Positions 1-5,156 of a stretch of DNA of 5,156 nt are shown here, in pieces. Location of the stretch: NCBI GenBank assembly GCA_013811855.1, contig JACCUL010000039.1:1-5156 (forward strand), given 5' to 3'. This DNA is from Acidimicrobiia bacterium. Its GTDB lineage: Bacteria > Actinomycetota > Acidimicrobiia > Acidimicrobiales > Ilumatobacteraceae. The notes beneath the pieces are model-generated. The model searched no databases. It saw only the letters and a program-made list of their open reading frames with translations, and was not told the origin of the DNA. The position numbers and the translations under genes are program-made. Each line of letters begins with the position of its first letter. Positions within the stretch are counted from its first letter, which is position 1.

Positions 1-80
1 GGGACGATCTTCGTCTTGGAGCGCAGCTTGGCCGTGGGCTCGGTGCCGTCGATCCAGATGTATTCAGCCTTGTAGACCAC
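1..80 (-). CDS. glnII: Glutamine synthetase type II (eukaryotic-like), N-terminal fragment
   Basis: This is the start of a gene that runs off the left edge; 26 full codons are visible. Reading the minus strand from a GTG at 80-78 gives a peptide with the motif AEYIWIDGTEPTAKLRSKTK, which is the hallmark N-terminus of type II glutamine synthetase, the class found in eukaryotes, Streptomyces, Frankia and rhizobia. The family makes glutamine from glutamate, ammonia and ATP in the cytosol, usually as a second enzyme beside GlnA. The start is supported by a strong Shine-Dalgarno (AGGAAGGA) ending 5 bases upstream and by the family's short N-terminal extension before AEYIW. It is divergent from nadE with a 232-bp spacer that carries PHO-box-like repeats. 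The active-site region lies outside the window, so catalytic residues cannot be checked; the family assignment is secure from the N-terminus alone. Confidence 0.9.
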   Translation of the reverse strand, partial: MVYKAEYIWIDGTEPTAKLRSKTKIV

Positions 81-85
81 GGATG

Positions 86-93
86 TCCTTCCT
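86..93 (-). promoter_or_regulatory. Strong ribosome binding site of glnII
   Basis: On the minus strand the sequence AGGAAGGA ends 5 bases before the GTG at 80. It fixes the glnII start and is the clearest Shine-Dalgarno in the window; the other genes have weak or no visible sites. Confidence 0.8.
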
Positions 94-120
94 GCGTCGG
101 GTCGGTCTGCGGTCGTGGCG

Positions 121-134
121 CGTTCGCACGAACG
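121..134. repeat. 14-bp palindrome CGTTCGCACGAACG in the glnII-nadE spacer
   Basis: Two perfect 6-base arms (CGTTCG and CGAACG) flank a CA centre, about 40 bp upstream of the glnII start. The size and symmetry fit an operator for a small dimeric repressor, but no regulator is identified. The same GTTCGC/GCGAAC core recurs in the larger inverted repeat at 239-271 and once more at 274-279. No function can be read directly. Confidence 0.4.
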
Positions 135-190
135 GCGCCCGGCCGTGTCGGCTCCCCATCGTGTCGCTGAGCCGTTGCCGATCCTTTGCC

Positions 191-212
191 CGACTGTGAA
201 CGCTGTGTGAAC
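191..212 (-). promoter_or_regulatory. PHO-box-like direct repeat upstream of glnII
   Basis: On the minus strand two 11-base units sit head to tail: GTTCACACAGC (212-202) and GTTCACAGTCG (201-191). The first six bases, GTTCAC, are identical and the period is exactly 11 bp. This matches the direct-repeat unit described for actinobacterial PhoP sites (GTTCACC followed by four loose bases). The pair lies about 110 bp upstream of the glnII start and in its orientation. PhoP control of glnII is established in Streptomyces coelicolor. An alternative is a GlnR-type site, whose half-sites also recur at 11 bp, but the GTTCAC core fits PhoP better. No convincing third unit was found on either side. Confidence 0.45.
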
Positions 213-238
213 GGGATCGTCTCGTCGGGCCTCTTCGT

Positions 239-271
239 CAGCGAACCTGCAGTCAGCGAGCAGGTTCGCTG
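239..271. repeat. 12-bp-arm perfect inverted repeat upstream of nadE
   Basis: The left arm CAGCGAACCTGC (239-250) and right arm GCAGGTTCGCTG (260-271) are perfect reverse complements around a 9-base centre. Allowing one T-G wobble the stem extends to 236-274. The arm centres are 21 bp apart, two turns of the helix, as expected for a dimeric regulator binding one face of DNA. The element ends about 40 bases before the nadE GTG, so it could be an operator or a hairpin in the nadE leader. Neither side has a T-run, which argues against an intrinsic terminator. Confidence 0.6.
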
Positions 272-312
272 GCGCGAACGCCGTCGACGTCGGCCCGGGT
301 AGCGTCGATCTC

Positions 313-2028
313 GTGGCCGTGCTGCGTGTCGCCCTGGCCCAGGTCAACCCCACCGTCGGCGACCTCGACGGGAACGTGGCCCAGCTGGCCGAGGCGTACG
401 AGCGGGCCGAGGTGGCGGGGTGCGACATCGTCGCCTTCCCCGAGCTCTCGATCACCGGCTATCCGCCGGAGGACCTGTTGCTCAAGCCGGGCTTCGTTGC
501 CGACAACGAGGCCGCGCTGATCGAGCTGGCCAAGCGCACCGGTCGCTGCGCCGCCGTGATCGGGTACGTCGACGCCGACCGGGACCTCTTCAACGCCGCC
601 GCGGTGTGCGCCGGCGGCGAGGTGCTCGGCACGTACCGCAAGCGCCTCCTGCCGAACTACGCCGTCTTCGACGAGGCCCGGTACTTCACGGCCGGTGGCG
701 ACACGGACCCGCTGGAGCTGTTCGTCATCGGCGGCGTCAAGGTCGGCATCAGCATCTGCGAAGACGTCTGGAGCCCGGACGGCCCGCTGGCCGTGCAGGC
801 CGACGGCGGGGCCGAGCTCGCCGTCAACATCAACGCCTCGCCGTACCACCGCGGCAAGGCCGCCTCCCGCGAGCGCATGCTGGCCACCCGCGCCGCCGAC
901 GCCCACTCGGCGCTCGTCTACGTCAACCAGGTCGGCGGTCAGGACGAGCTGGTCTTCGACGGCTGCTCGCTGGCCTTCGACGCCGAGGGCACGCTCGTGG
1001 CCAGGGGTCCGCAGTTCGTCGAGGCGCTGCTGATCGTCGACGTGCCCGTGCCGCCGGTGTACCGCCAGCGCCTGCTCGACCCCCGCGGCCGCGTCTCGCA
1101 GGTGTACCTGCCGCAGGTCGCCGTCTCGGCCGACCCGGTCGAGCAGGACGGTCCGGTCGTCGCCGAGATCACGCCGCACCTCGACGCTGAGGCCGAGCTG
1201 TACGCCGCGCTCGTGCTCGGCACCCGCGACTACTGCGTCAAGAACGGCTTCACCGACGTGGTCATCGGGCTCTCGGGCGGCATCGACTCGACGCTCGTCG
1301 CCGTCGTCGCCGTCGACGCCCTCGGCGCCGAGCACGTCCACGGCGTGTCGATGCCGTCGCGCTACTCCAGCGCCCACTCGCGCAACGACGCCGCGGCGCT
1401 GGTCGAGAGCCTTGGCATCGACTACCGGACGATCTCCATCGAGCCTGCTTTCGCGGCGTACCTGGAGATGCTGGCGCCGAGCCTGGGCGAGCGCCCGCCG
1501 GGCCTGGCCCAGGAGAACATCCAGAGCCGCTGCCGCGGCCAGCTGCTGATGGCGCTCTCCAACGAGTTCGGCTGGATGGTGCTGACGACCGGCAACAAGA
1601 GCGAGATGGCGGTCGGCTACTTCACGATCTACGGCGACTCCGTCGGCGGTTACGCGGTGATCAAGGACGTCCTGAAGACGCGCGTCTACGACCTGTGCCG
1701 CTACGTCAACGAACGGGCCGGGCGTGAGCTCGTGCCCGAGTCCGTGATCACCAAGCCGCCGTCGGCCGAGCTGCGTCCCGACCAGCGCGACGACCAGAGC
1801 CTGCCGTCCTACGAGGAGCTCGACCCGATCCTCGAGCTGTACGTCGAGGACGATCGCACGGCCGGCGAGATCGTCGCCCTCGGCCACGACGAAGCCGTCG
1901 TCAAGCGGGTCACCCGCCTCGTCGACGTCGCCGAGTACAAGCGGCGGCAGTGCCCGCCCGGCGTGCGCGTCACGACGAAGGCGTTCGGCCGGGACCGGCG
2001 GCTGCCGATCACCAACGGCTATCGCTGA
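313..2028 (+). CDS. nadE: Glutamine-dependent NAD+ synthetase
   Basis: This 571-residue cytosolic enzyme performs the last step of NAD synthesis: deamido-NAD+ plus ATP and glutamine-derived ammonia give NAD+. Residues 1 to about 265 form a nitrilase-fold glutaminase with the expected triad: E44 (in FPELSITGYPPEDLLL), K110 (in YRKRLLPN) and C149 (in GISICEDVW). Residues from about 290 to the end form the synthetase, with the ATP-binding P-loop SGGIDS at 321-326 and the conserved TGNKSE stretch at 426-431. All key residues are present and the length matches the shorter bacterial two-domain NadE, not the roughly 680-residue mycobacterial form. The start is GTG 313, which puts the nitrilase strand (VALAQVNPTVGD) at the very N-terminus; GTG 319 is possible. 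No clear Shine-Dalgarno precedes it. It is divergent from glnII, the likely glutamine supplier, and its last 10 bases overlap the end of the convergent transporter gene. Confidence 0.96.
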   Translation: MAVLRVALAQVNPTVGDLDGNVAQLAEAYERAEVAGCDIVAFPELSITGYPPEDLLLKPGFVADNEAALIELAKRTGRCAAVIGYVDADRDLFNAAAVCAGGEVLGTYRKRLLPNYAVFDEARYFTAGGDTDPLELFVIGGVKVGISICEDVWSPDGPLAVQADGGAELAVNINASPYHRGKAASRERMLATRAADAHSALVYVNQVGGQDELVFDGCSLAFDAEGTLVARGPQFVEALLIVDVPVPPVYRQRLLDPRGRVSQVYLPQVAVSADPVEQDGPVVAEITPHLDAEAELYAALVLGTRDYCVKNGFTDVVIGLSGGIDSTLVAVVAVDALGAEHVHGVSMPSRYSSAHSRNDAAALVESLGIDYRTISIEPAFAAYLEMLAPSLGERPPGLAQENIQSRCRGQLLMALSNEFGWMVLTTGNKSEMAVGYFTIYGDSVGGYAVIKDVLKTRVYDLCRYVNERAGRELVPESVITKPPSAELRPDQRDDQSLPSYEELDPILELYVEDDRTAGEIVALGHDEAVVKRVTRLVDVAEYKRRQCPPGVRVTTKAFGRDRRLPITNGYR

Positions 2029-3203
2029 CGGACCGCCCGCAGTCGCAGTGTCATCGCCGCACCGGCGAGCACGGCGAAACCGCCGCCGAGGAGCGCCGCA
2101 GCCGAGAGACCCCACCGGTCGTACAGCCGCGTCGCCGGGACCGCCGTGAGCGCCCGACCCAGCGTGCCGCAGGCCACCATCGTGCCGATGCCCCGCGCCG
2201 GTGAACCGGGCACGAGCTGACCGCCGATCGGGATGGCCGACACGATCGAGAACTCGAAGGCTCCGATGAAGATCCCGAGCGCGATCAGCCCGATCGCCAG
2301 CTGCGTGTCCGTCGCCGCCAGCAGCAACGCGGCCGGCACCATCACGAGCGTTCCGGCGATCACGCTGCGCTCCTTGCCCCAGCGGTCGGTGCGCGCCGCC
2401 GAGGTCGTCGAGGCGACCAGCTCCAGTCCGCCGATGCCGAACGTCACGGCGGCCAGCCCGGCCGTCCCGACCCCGAACTCGTCCTCCAACCAGGCGCCGA
2501 ACGTGACGAACAGCGACTGGGCGGCGGCCATCAACCCGAAGAGGCCGAGCACGGCGAACCACCCCGACCGCGGCAGCCGACCGACGGGAGCGGCGACCTC
2601 GGCGGCTCCGGCCACCGCCGGCCGCTCGGCCTCGAGTCGGGCCACGAGCACGCCCGCCATCACGACGACGCCGACGGCGCCGGTGCCGTACGCCCAGCGC
2701 CAGGACGTCGCGGCGGCGACCAGACCGAGGGCGCTGACACCGAGCAGCAGGCCGAGGGCCCAGCTCGTCTCGATGAGGCCGGTCACCCGGCCGCGCCGCT
2801 CGTACGGCACGTGGTCGGCGATCCACGCCAGCAGGGCCACGTCGAACACGATCTTGCTGACGGCGAGCACCAGCAGCGACGCCCCGAACATCACCACCCC
2901 GGTCGAGGCGCCGGCCAGGATCGCCCCGCCGACGACGCCGACCAGACCGGCGACCATCGACGAGCGGCGCGGCAGCCGGTCGATGACGCGACCGATCAGC
3001 GGTGACGACAGGCCGCCGACCTCGCTGATGGCGAGCGCCACGCCGAGCTCGGCCAGCTCCACGTCGAGCCCCCTGGCGATGGTCGCCAGGAACGGCGGGG
3101 CGAAGCGGTACACCGCGTTGGTCGAGAGGCGGGCGACGGTCAACGTGGTCAGGTGACGGCGGACGGCAGCCGAATCGGTCGCATCGAGCGTCCTCGTCAG
3201 CAC
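2019..3203 (-). CDS. Major facilitator superfamily transporter (drug/metabolite efflux-like)
   Basis: The 394-residue product is an inner-membrane secondary transporter of the major facilitator superfamily. It has alternating hydrophobic segments consistent with 12 helices in two halves split by a polar loop around residues 190-213. The loop between helices 2 and 3 carries GRVIDRLPRR (71-80), the family's motif A (G-x-x-x-D-R-x-G-R-R type); a degenerate copy, ARTDRWGKERS (270-280), appears at the matching place in the second half, as expected from the internal duplication. The segment DHVPYERRGRVTGLIE at 130-145 is a common cytoplasmic-loop pattern of efflux-type members. The substrate cannot be told from sequence. 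The start is GTG 3203; a TTG at codon 21 is an alternative. The stop TAG (2021-2019) lies inside the end of nadE. It lies 174 bp downstream of dut on the same strand, with a hairpin between them. Confidence 0.85.
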   Translation of the reverse strand: MLTRTLDATDSAAVRRHLTTLTVARLSTNAVYRFAPPFLATIARGLDVELAELGVALAISEVGGLSSPLIGRVIDRLPRRSSMVAGLVGVVGGAILAGASTGVVMFGASLLVLAVSKIVFDVALLAWIADHVPYERRGRVTGLIETSWALGLLLGVSALGLVAAATSWRWAYGTGAVGVVVMAGVLVARLEAERPAVAGAAEVAAPVGRLPRSGWFAVLGLFGLMAAAQSLFVTFGAWLEDEFGVGTAGLAAVTFGIGGLELVASTTSAARTDRWGKERSVIAGTLVMVPAALLLAATDTQLAIGLIALGIFIGAFEFSIVSAIPIGGQLVPGSPARGIGTMVACGTLGRALTAVPATRLYDRWGLSAAALLGGGFAVLAGAAMTLRLRAVRQR

Positions 3204-3206
3204 GCC

Positions 3207-3219
3207 CCCATCATGGGCG
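3207..3219 (-). repeat. Palindromic element CGCCCATGATGGG before the transporter start
   Basis: On the minus strand CCCATGATGGG (3217-3207) is a palindrome with a single central G, preceded by CG. It ends 3 bases before the transporter's GTG. The identical 13 bases occur at 3879-3891 on the plus strand, just before a GTG of selA. It may be an operator shared by the two genes or a leader element; chance is not excluded. Confidence 0.4.
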
Positions 3220-3314
3220 GTGACACGCTCAGTCCTCGCCGACGTTGCGCCGCCGATGAGGATCGCGTTTGTGCGACAACCGATCGCCGACGACCGTCAA
3301 CTGCGCGAACGCGT

Positions 3315-3345
3315 GAGCGGAGCTTCGCTCGGCGGCGATCGCCGC
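3315..3345. repeat. Adjacent small hairpin and 14-bp palindrome in the dut-transporter spacer
   Basis: GAGCG (3315-3319) pairs with CGCTC (3326-3330) across a 6-base loop. One base later, GCGGCGATCGCCGC (3332-3345) is a perfect 14-bp palindrome. Both lie about 110-140 bp upstream of the transporter start, where promoter or operator elements would be. The core GATCGCC also recurs at 3282-3288 and 3365-3371. No regulator is identifiable, and GC-rich palindromes of this size can arise by chance. Confidence 0.35.
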
Positions 3346-3350
3346 GTGCT

Positions 3351-3383
3351 CGCTGAGTTCCGCTGATCGCCGGAACGTCAGCG
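3351..3383 (-). terminator. Hairpin overlapping the dut stop codon, possible terminator
   Basis: The arms CGCTGAGTTCCG (3351-3362) and CGGAAC plus TCAGCG (3371-3376 and 3378-3383) form a 12-bp stem interrupted only by a bulged base at 3377, with an 8-base loop. The stem includes the dut stop codon (3380-3378) and could end or stabilise the dut transcript before the transporter gene. There is no T-run after it on the minus strand, so a classical Rho-independent terminator is not supported; high-GC bacteria do use stems without a U-tail. Confidence 0.4.
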
Positions 3384-3815
3384 GCCGGTGTGACCGAACC
3401 CGCCGCCGCGGTCGTCGCCGTCCAGCGAGTCGACGACCTGCCAGGCCACCTCCTCGACCCGTTGCACGACGAGTTGAGCGATGCGATCGCCACGGTGCAC
3501 CTGGTAATCGCTGTCGGGGTCGGTGTTCAGCATCACGACCTTGACCTCCCCGCGGTAGGCGGCGTCGATGAGGCCCGGCGCGTTGACGAGGCTGATCCCG
3601 TGCCGCAGCGCCAGTCCGCTGCGGGGCAGCACGAACGCGGCGTGGCCAGGCGGCACGGCGATGGCGATGCCCGTCGGCACGAGCGCCCGGCCGCCGGCCC
3701 GGGCGACGGTGGTGTCCTCGCGGGCGTGCAGGTCCAGACCGGCGTCACCGGGATGGGCGCACGCGGGCAGCGGCAGGTCGGGATCGAGCCGGACGACGGG
3801 CACGGGCAGGGGCAT
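3378..3815 (-). CDS. dut: dUTP diphosphatase (dUTPase)
   Basis: This 145-residue enzyme hydrolyses dUTP to dUMP and pyrophosphate, keeping uracil out of DNA and supplying dUMP for thymidylate synthesis; the family works as a homotrimer. All five family motifs are present in order: I, GDAGLDLHA (23-31); II, PRSGLALRHG (64-73); III, GLIDAAYRGE (81-90) with the catalytic aspartate D84 and substrate tyrosine Y87; IV, HRGDRIAQLVVQRV (107-120); V, RGGGFGHTG (136-144). Motif V is unusual: the canonical form is R-G-x-G-G-F-G-S-T-G, so one residue is missing and the serine is a histidine. Length is normal for the trimeric family. The start is ATG 3815, with a modest AGGA about 10 bases upstream. It is divergent from selA with 68 bp between them and is followed by a hairpin at its stop codon. 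Confidence 0.95.
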   Translation of the reverse strand: MPLPVPVVRLDPDLPLPACAHPGDAGLDLHAREDTTVARAGGRALVPTGIAIAVPPGHAAFVLPRSGLALRHGISLVNAPGLIDAAYRGEVKVVMLNTDPDSDYQVHRGDRIAQLVVQRVEEVAWQVVDSLDGDDRGGGFGHTGR

Positions 3816-3834
3816 GGTCCGGCGATCCTACGGA

Positions 3835-3856
3835 GGGGAGCCGAGCGGGGAGCCGA
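3835..3856 (+). repeat. Tandem 10-bp direct repeat in the dut-selA spacer
   Basis: GGGGAGCCGA occurs at 3835-3844 and again at 3847-3856, a 12-bp period, in the 68-bp divergent spacer between dut and selA. It could be a paired binding site or simple-sequence duplication. No known site is recognised. Confidence 0.35.
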
Positions 3857-3878
3857 CCACCGGTGAGCCGGGCCGGAT

Positions 3879-3893
3879 CGCCCATGATGGGCG
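3879..3893 (+). repeat. 15-base palindrome CGCCCATGATGGGCG at the selA start
   Basis: Seven-base arms CGCCCAT and ATGGGCG flank a single G. The element contains two in-frame ATG codons of selA (3884 and 3887) and lies 2 bases before the GTG at 3896. Its first 13 bases match, on the opposite strand, the element before the transporter start at 3207-3219. If selA begins at GTG 3896 the palindrome is leader DNA; if at an ATG, it covers the initiation site and could also affect translation as a small hairpin. Confidence 0.45.
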
Positions 3894-5156
3894 CCGTGAC
3901 GGTTGACCGACCACCCTCCGTCGACGCACTGGCGCGGTCGCTCGCCGGATCGGGCCTGCCCCACCAGCTACTCGTCGAGGTGGCGCGGGAGGCCATCATC
4001 GACGGTGACGTCGCCGGCGCCGCCGAGCGGGCCGAGTCCGTCCGCCGGCTCCTGCTCAGCCCGGTCGTCAACGCCACCGGCGTGCTCCTGCACACCAACC
4101 TCGGTCGGGCGCCGCTGGCCCATCACGGGGAGGCGCAGGCCATCGCGCTGGAGCTCGATCTCGCCACGGGCGAGCGGGGCTCGCGCCAGCGAGGGGTCGG
4201 CGGGCTGCTGGCCCGGCTGTGCGGTGCCGAGGCTGCGCTGGTCGTCAACAACGGCGCCGCCGCGGTGCTGCTCGTGATGTCCGCGCTCGCCGCCGGTCGC
4301 CAGGTGCCCGTCAGCCGCGGCGAGAGCGTCGAGATCGGCGGCGGCTTCCGCGTGCCCGAAGTGATGGCCGCGTCCGGCGTGCAGCTCGTCGACGTCGGCA
4401 CCACGAACCGGACGCGACTGGCCGATTACCGCGACGCGCTGCAGGGGCCCGGCGCCGACGTGGCCCTGATCCTCAAGGTGCACCCGGCGAACTACCGCGT
4501 CGAGGGCTTCGTCGAGGACACGCCGGTCAGCGACCTGGCCACGCTCGATGTGCCCGTGGTGGCCGACATCGGCAGCGGGCTCCTCGACGCCTCGGTACCG
4601 TGGTTGCCCGGCGCGCCACCCGCCTGGCTGGCCGGCGAACCCGCTGCCGTCCAATCGCTGGCCGACGGTGCCGACCTCATCACGTTCAGCGGCGACAAGC
4701 TGCTCGGTGGCCCGCAGGCGGGGGTCATCGCCGGGCGTGCCGACCTCATCGATCGATGCGCGCAGCATCCGCTCGCACGGGCGCTGCGCTGCGGCGGCCT
4801 GGTGTTGAGTTCGCTGCAGCAGATCGCTTTGACGTACCTCGACAAGCGGCCAGCGACCGACATCGCGTTCTGGCGGATGGTCGATCAACCGGTCGCCACG
4901 CTGCGCAGTCGCGCGGAGGCGATTGTCGTGGCGGCCGGGCACGGCCAGGTCGTCGACACGGTGGCAGTGCCTGGTGCCGGGTCGGCTCCGGGCGTCGAGA
5001 TGCCGTCGATCGGGATCGTAGTGCCCGGCGATCAGCTCGAATCGTTGCGCGCCCACGACCCACCCGTGATCGCTCGCACACGTGACGGACGCACCGTGCT
5101 CGATCTGCGGTCCGTCGACCCCTCCGACGACAAGACCGTCGTCGCCGCCCTCACCG
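3884..5156 (+). CDS. selA: L-seryl-tRNA(Sec) selenium transferase (selenocysteine synthase), 3' end cut by window edge
   Basis: The reading frame stays open to the right edge, giving 424 codons with no stop. SelA is a PLP enzyme, a ring-shaped decamer in bacteria, that converts seryl-tRNA(Sec) to selenocysteyl-tRNA(Sec) using selenophosphate. Numbering from ATG 3884: a short N-terminal domain (about 1-55) of the kind that binds tRNA; NATGVLLHTNLGR (63-75); VVNNGAAAVLL (120-130); SRGESVEIGGGFRVPEVM (144-161); GTTNRT (172-177); KVHPANY (198-204); ADIGSG (227-232) with the likely PLP-binding D228; and FSGDKLLGGPQAG (268-280) with the PLP lysine K272. The visible end (ARTRDGRTVLDLRSVD) aligns with the last 20 or so residues of E. 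coli SelA, so only a few codons are missing. The start is ambiguous: ATG 3884, ATG 3887 and GTG 3896 are in frame and none has a good Shine-Dalgarno. It is divergent from dut. Partner genes selB, selD and tRNA-Sec are not in the window. Confidence 0.95.
   Translation, partial: MMGAVTVDRPPSVDALARSLAGSGLPHQLLVEVAREAIIDGDVAGAAERAESVRRLLLSPVVNATGVLLHTNLGRAPLAHHGEAQAIALELDLATGERGSRQRGVGGLLARLCGAEAALVVNNGAAAVLLVMSALAAGRQVPVSRGESVEIGGGFRVPEVMAASGVQLVDVGTTNRTRLADYRDALQGPGADVALILKVHPANYRVEGFVEDTPVSDLATLDVPVVADIGSGLLDASVPWLPGAPPAWLAGEPAAVQSLADGADLITFSGDKLLGGPQAGVIAGRADLIDRCAQHPLARALRCGGLVLSSLQQIALTYLDKRPATDIAFWRMVDQPVATLRSRAEAIVVAAGHGQVVDTVAVPGAGSAPGVEMPSIGIVVPGDQLESLRAHDPPVIARTRDGRTVLDLRSVDPSDDKTVVAALT

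Noticed and set aside
236..274. The inverted repeat before nadE as an intrinsic terminator
   Set aside because: There is no T-run on either side, and it lies upstream of both divergent genes, not at a gene end.
420..1190. Plus-strand 256-codon frame inside nadE
   Set aside because: It is an Arg/Gly-rich out-of-frame shadow of nadE, which has complete catalytic motifs in its own frame.
253..2826. Very long open frame (857 codons) on the minus strand, antisense to all of nadE and out of frame with the transporter
   Set aside because: The product is dominated by Arg, Asp, Val, Gly and Ala, matches no family I know, and spans two well-supported genes. Such frames are a by-product of strong G/C third-position bias, which removes stop codons from other frames.
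2233..3156. 307-codon plus-strand frame antisense to the transporter
   Set aside because: Its Ser/Thr/Pro/Ala-rich sequence is what the reverse complement of a GC-rich membrane protein gene gives; the minus-strand frame has clear transporter motifs.
3272..3300. TTGACG on the minus strand (3300-3295) as a -35 box for the transporter
   Set aside because: At the proper 17-18 bp distance there is only GTCGCA or TCGCAC, with no resemblance to a -10 box, so a promoter cannot be supported.
3332..3345. GCGATCGC core as a cyanobacterial HIP1 repeat
   Set aside because: It occurs in this form only once here, and the gene content does not suggest a cyanobacterium.
3197..3493. 98-codon minus-strand frame bridging the dut end and the spacer
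   Set aside because: It overlaps the dut C-terminal coding region out of frame, has no recognisable domain and no ribosome binding site.
3968..5085. Long open frames on both strands across selA
   Set aside because: They are low-complexity shadows; the frame starting at 3884 carries every SelA motif continuously to the window edge.

Overview
The window is high-GC DNA with strong G/C third-position bias, frequent GTG starts and actinobacterial-looking proteins. A eukaryotic-type (type II) glutamine synthetase, a one-piece glutamine-dependent NAD synthetase and a selenocysteine synthase suggest an actinomycete; an Acidimicrobiia-like lineage is possible, but this is only a guess from gene content. 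No mobile element, CRISPR array, rRNA or tRNA was seen.

Layout. (1) 1-80, minus: the first 26 codons of glnII (glutamine synthetase II), running off the left edge, with a strong ribosome binding site. (2) 81-312: a divergent regulatory region with a PHO-box-like pair of 11-bp repeats facing glnII, a 14-bp palindrome and a 12-bp-arm inverted repeat just before nadE. (3) 313-2028, plus: nadE. (4) 2019-3203, minus: a 12-TM-type major facilitator transporter, overlapping the end of nadE tail to tail by 10 bp. (5) 3204-3377: a spacer rich in palindromes. (6) 3378-3815, minus: dut (dUTPase). (7) 3816-3883: a short divergent spacer. (8) 3884 to the right edge, plus: selA, nearly complete, lacking only its last few codons.

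How the genes relate. GlnII makes glutamine and NadE consumes glutamine for the last step of NAD synthesis, and they share one divergent control region. dut and the transporter point the same way but are separated by 174 bp and a hairpin, so co-transcription is uncertain. selA implies that the organism makes selenocysteine; the partner genes (selB, selD, tRNA-Sec) are not in the window and would be expected nearby or elsewhere.

I found no clearly novel multi-gene system. The items most worth a second look are non-coding: the PHO-box-like repeats before glnII, the large inverted repeat before nadE, and an identical 13-base palindromic element placed just before the GTG codons of both the transporter and selA.
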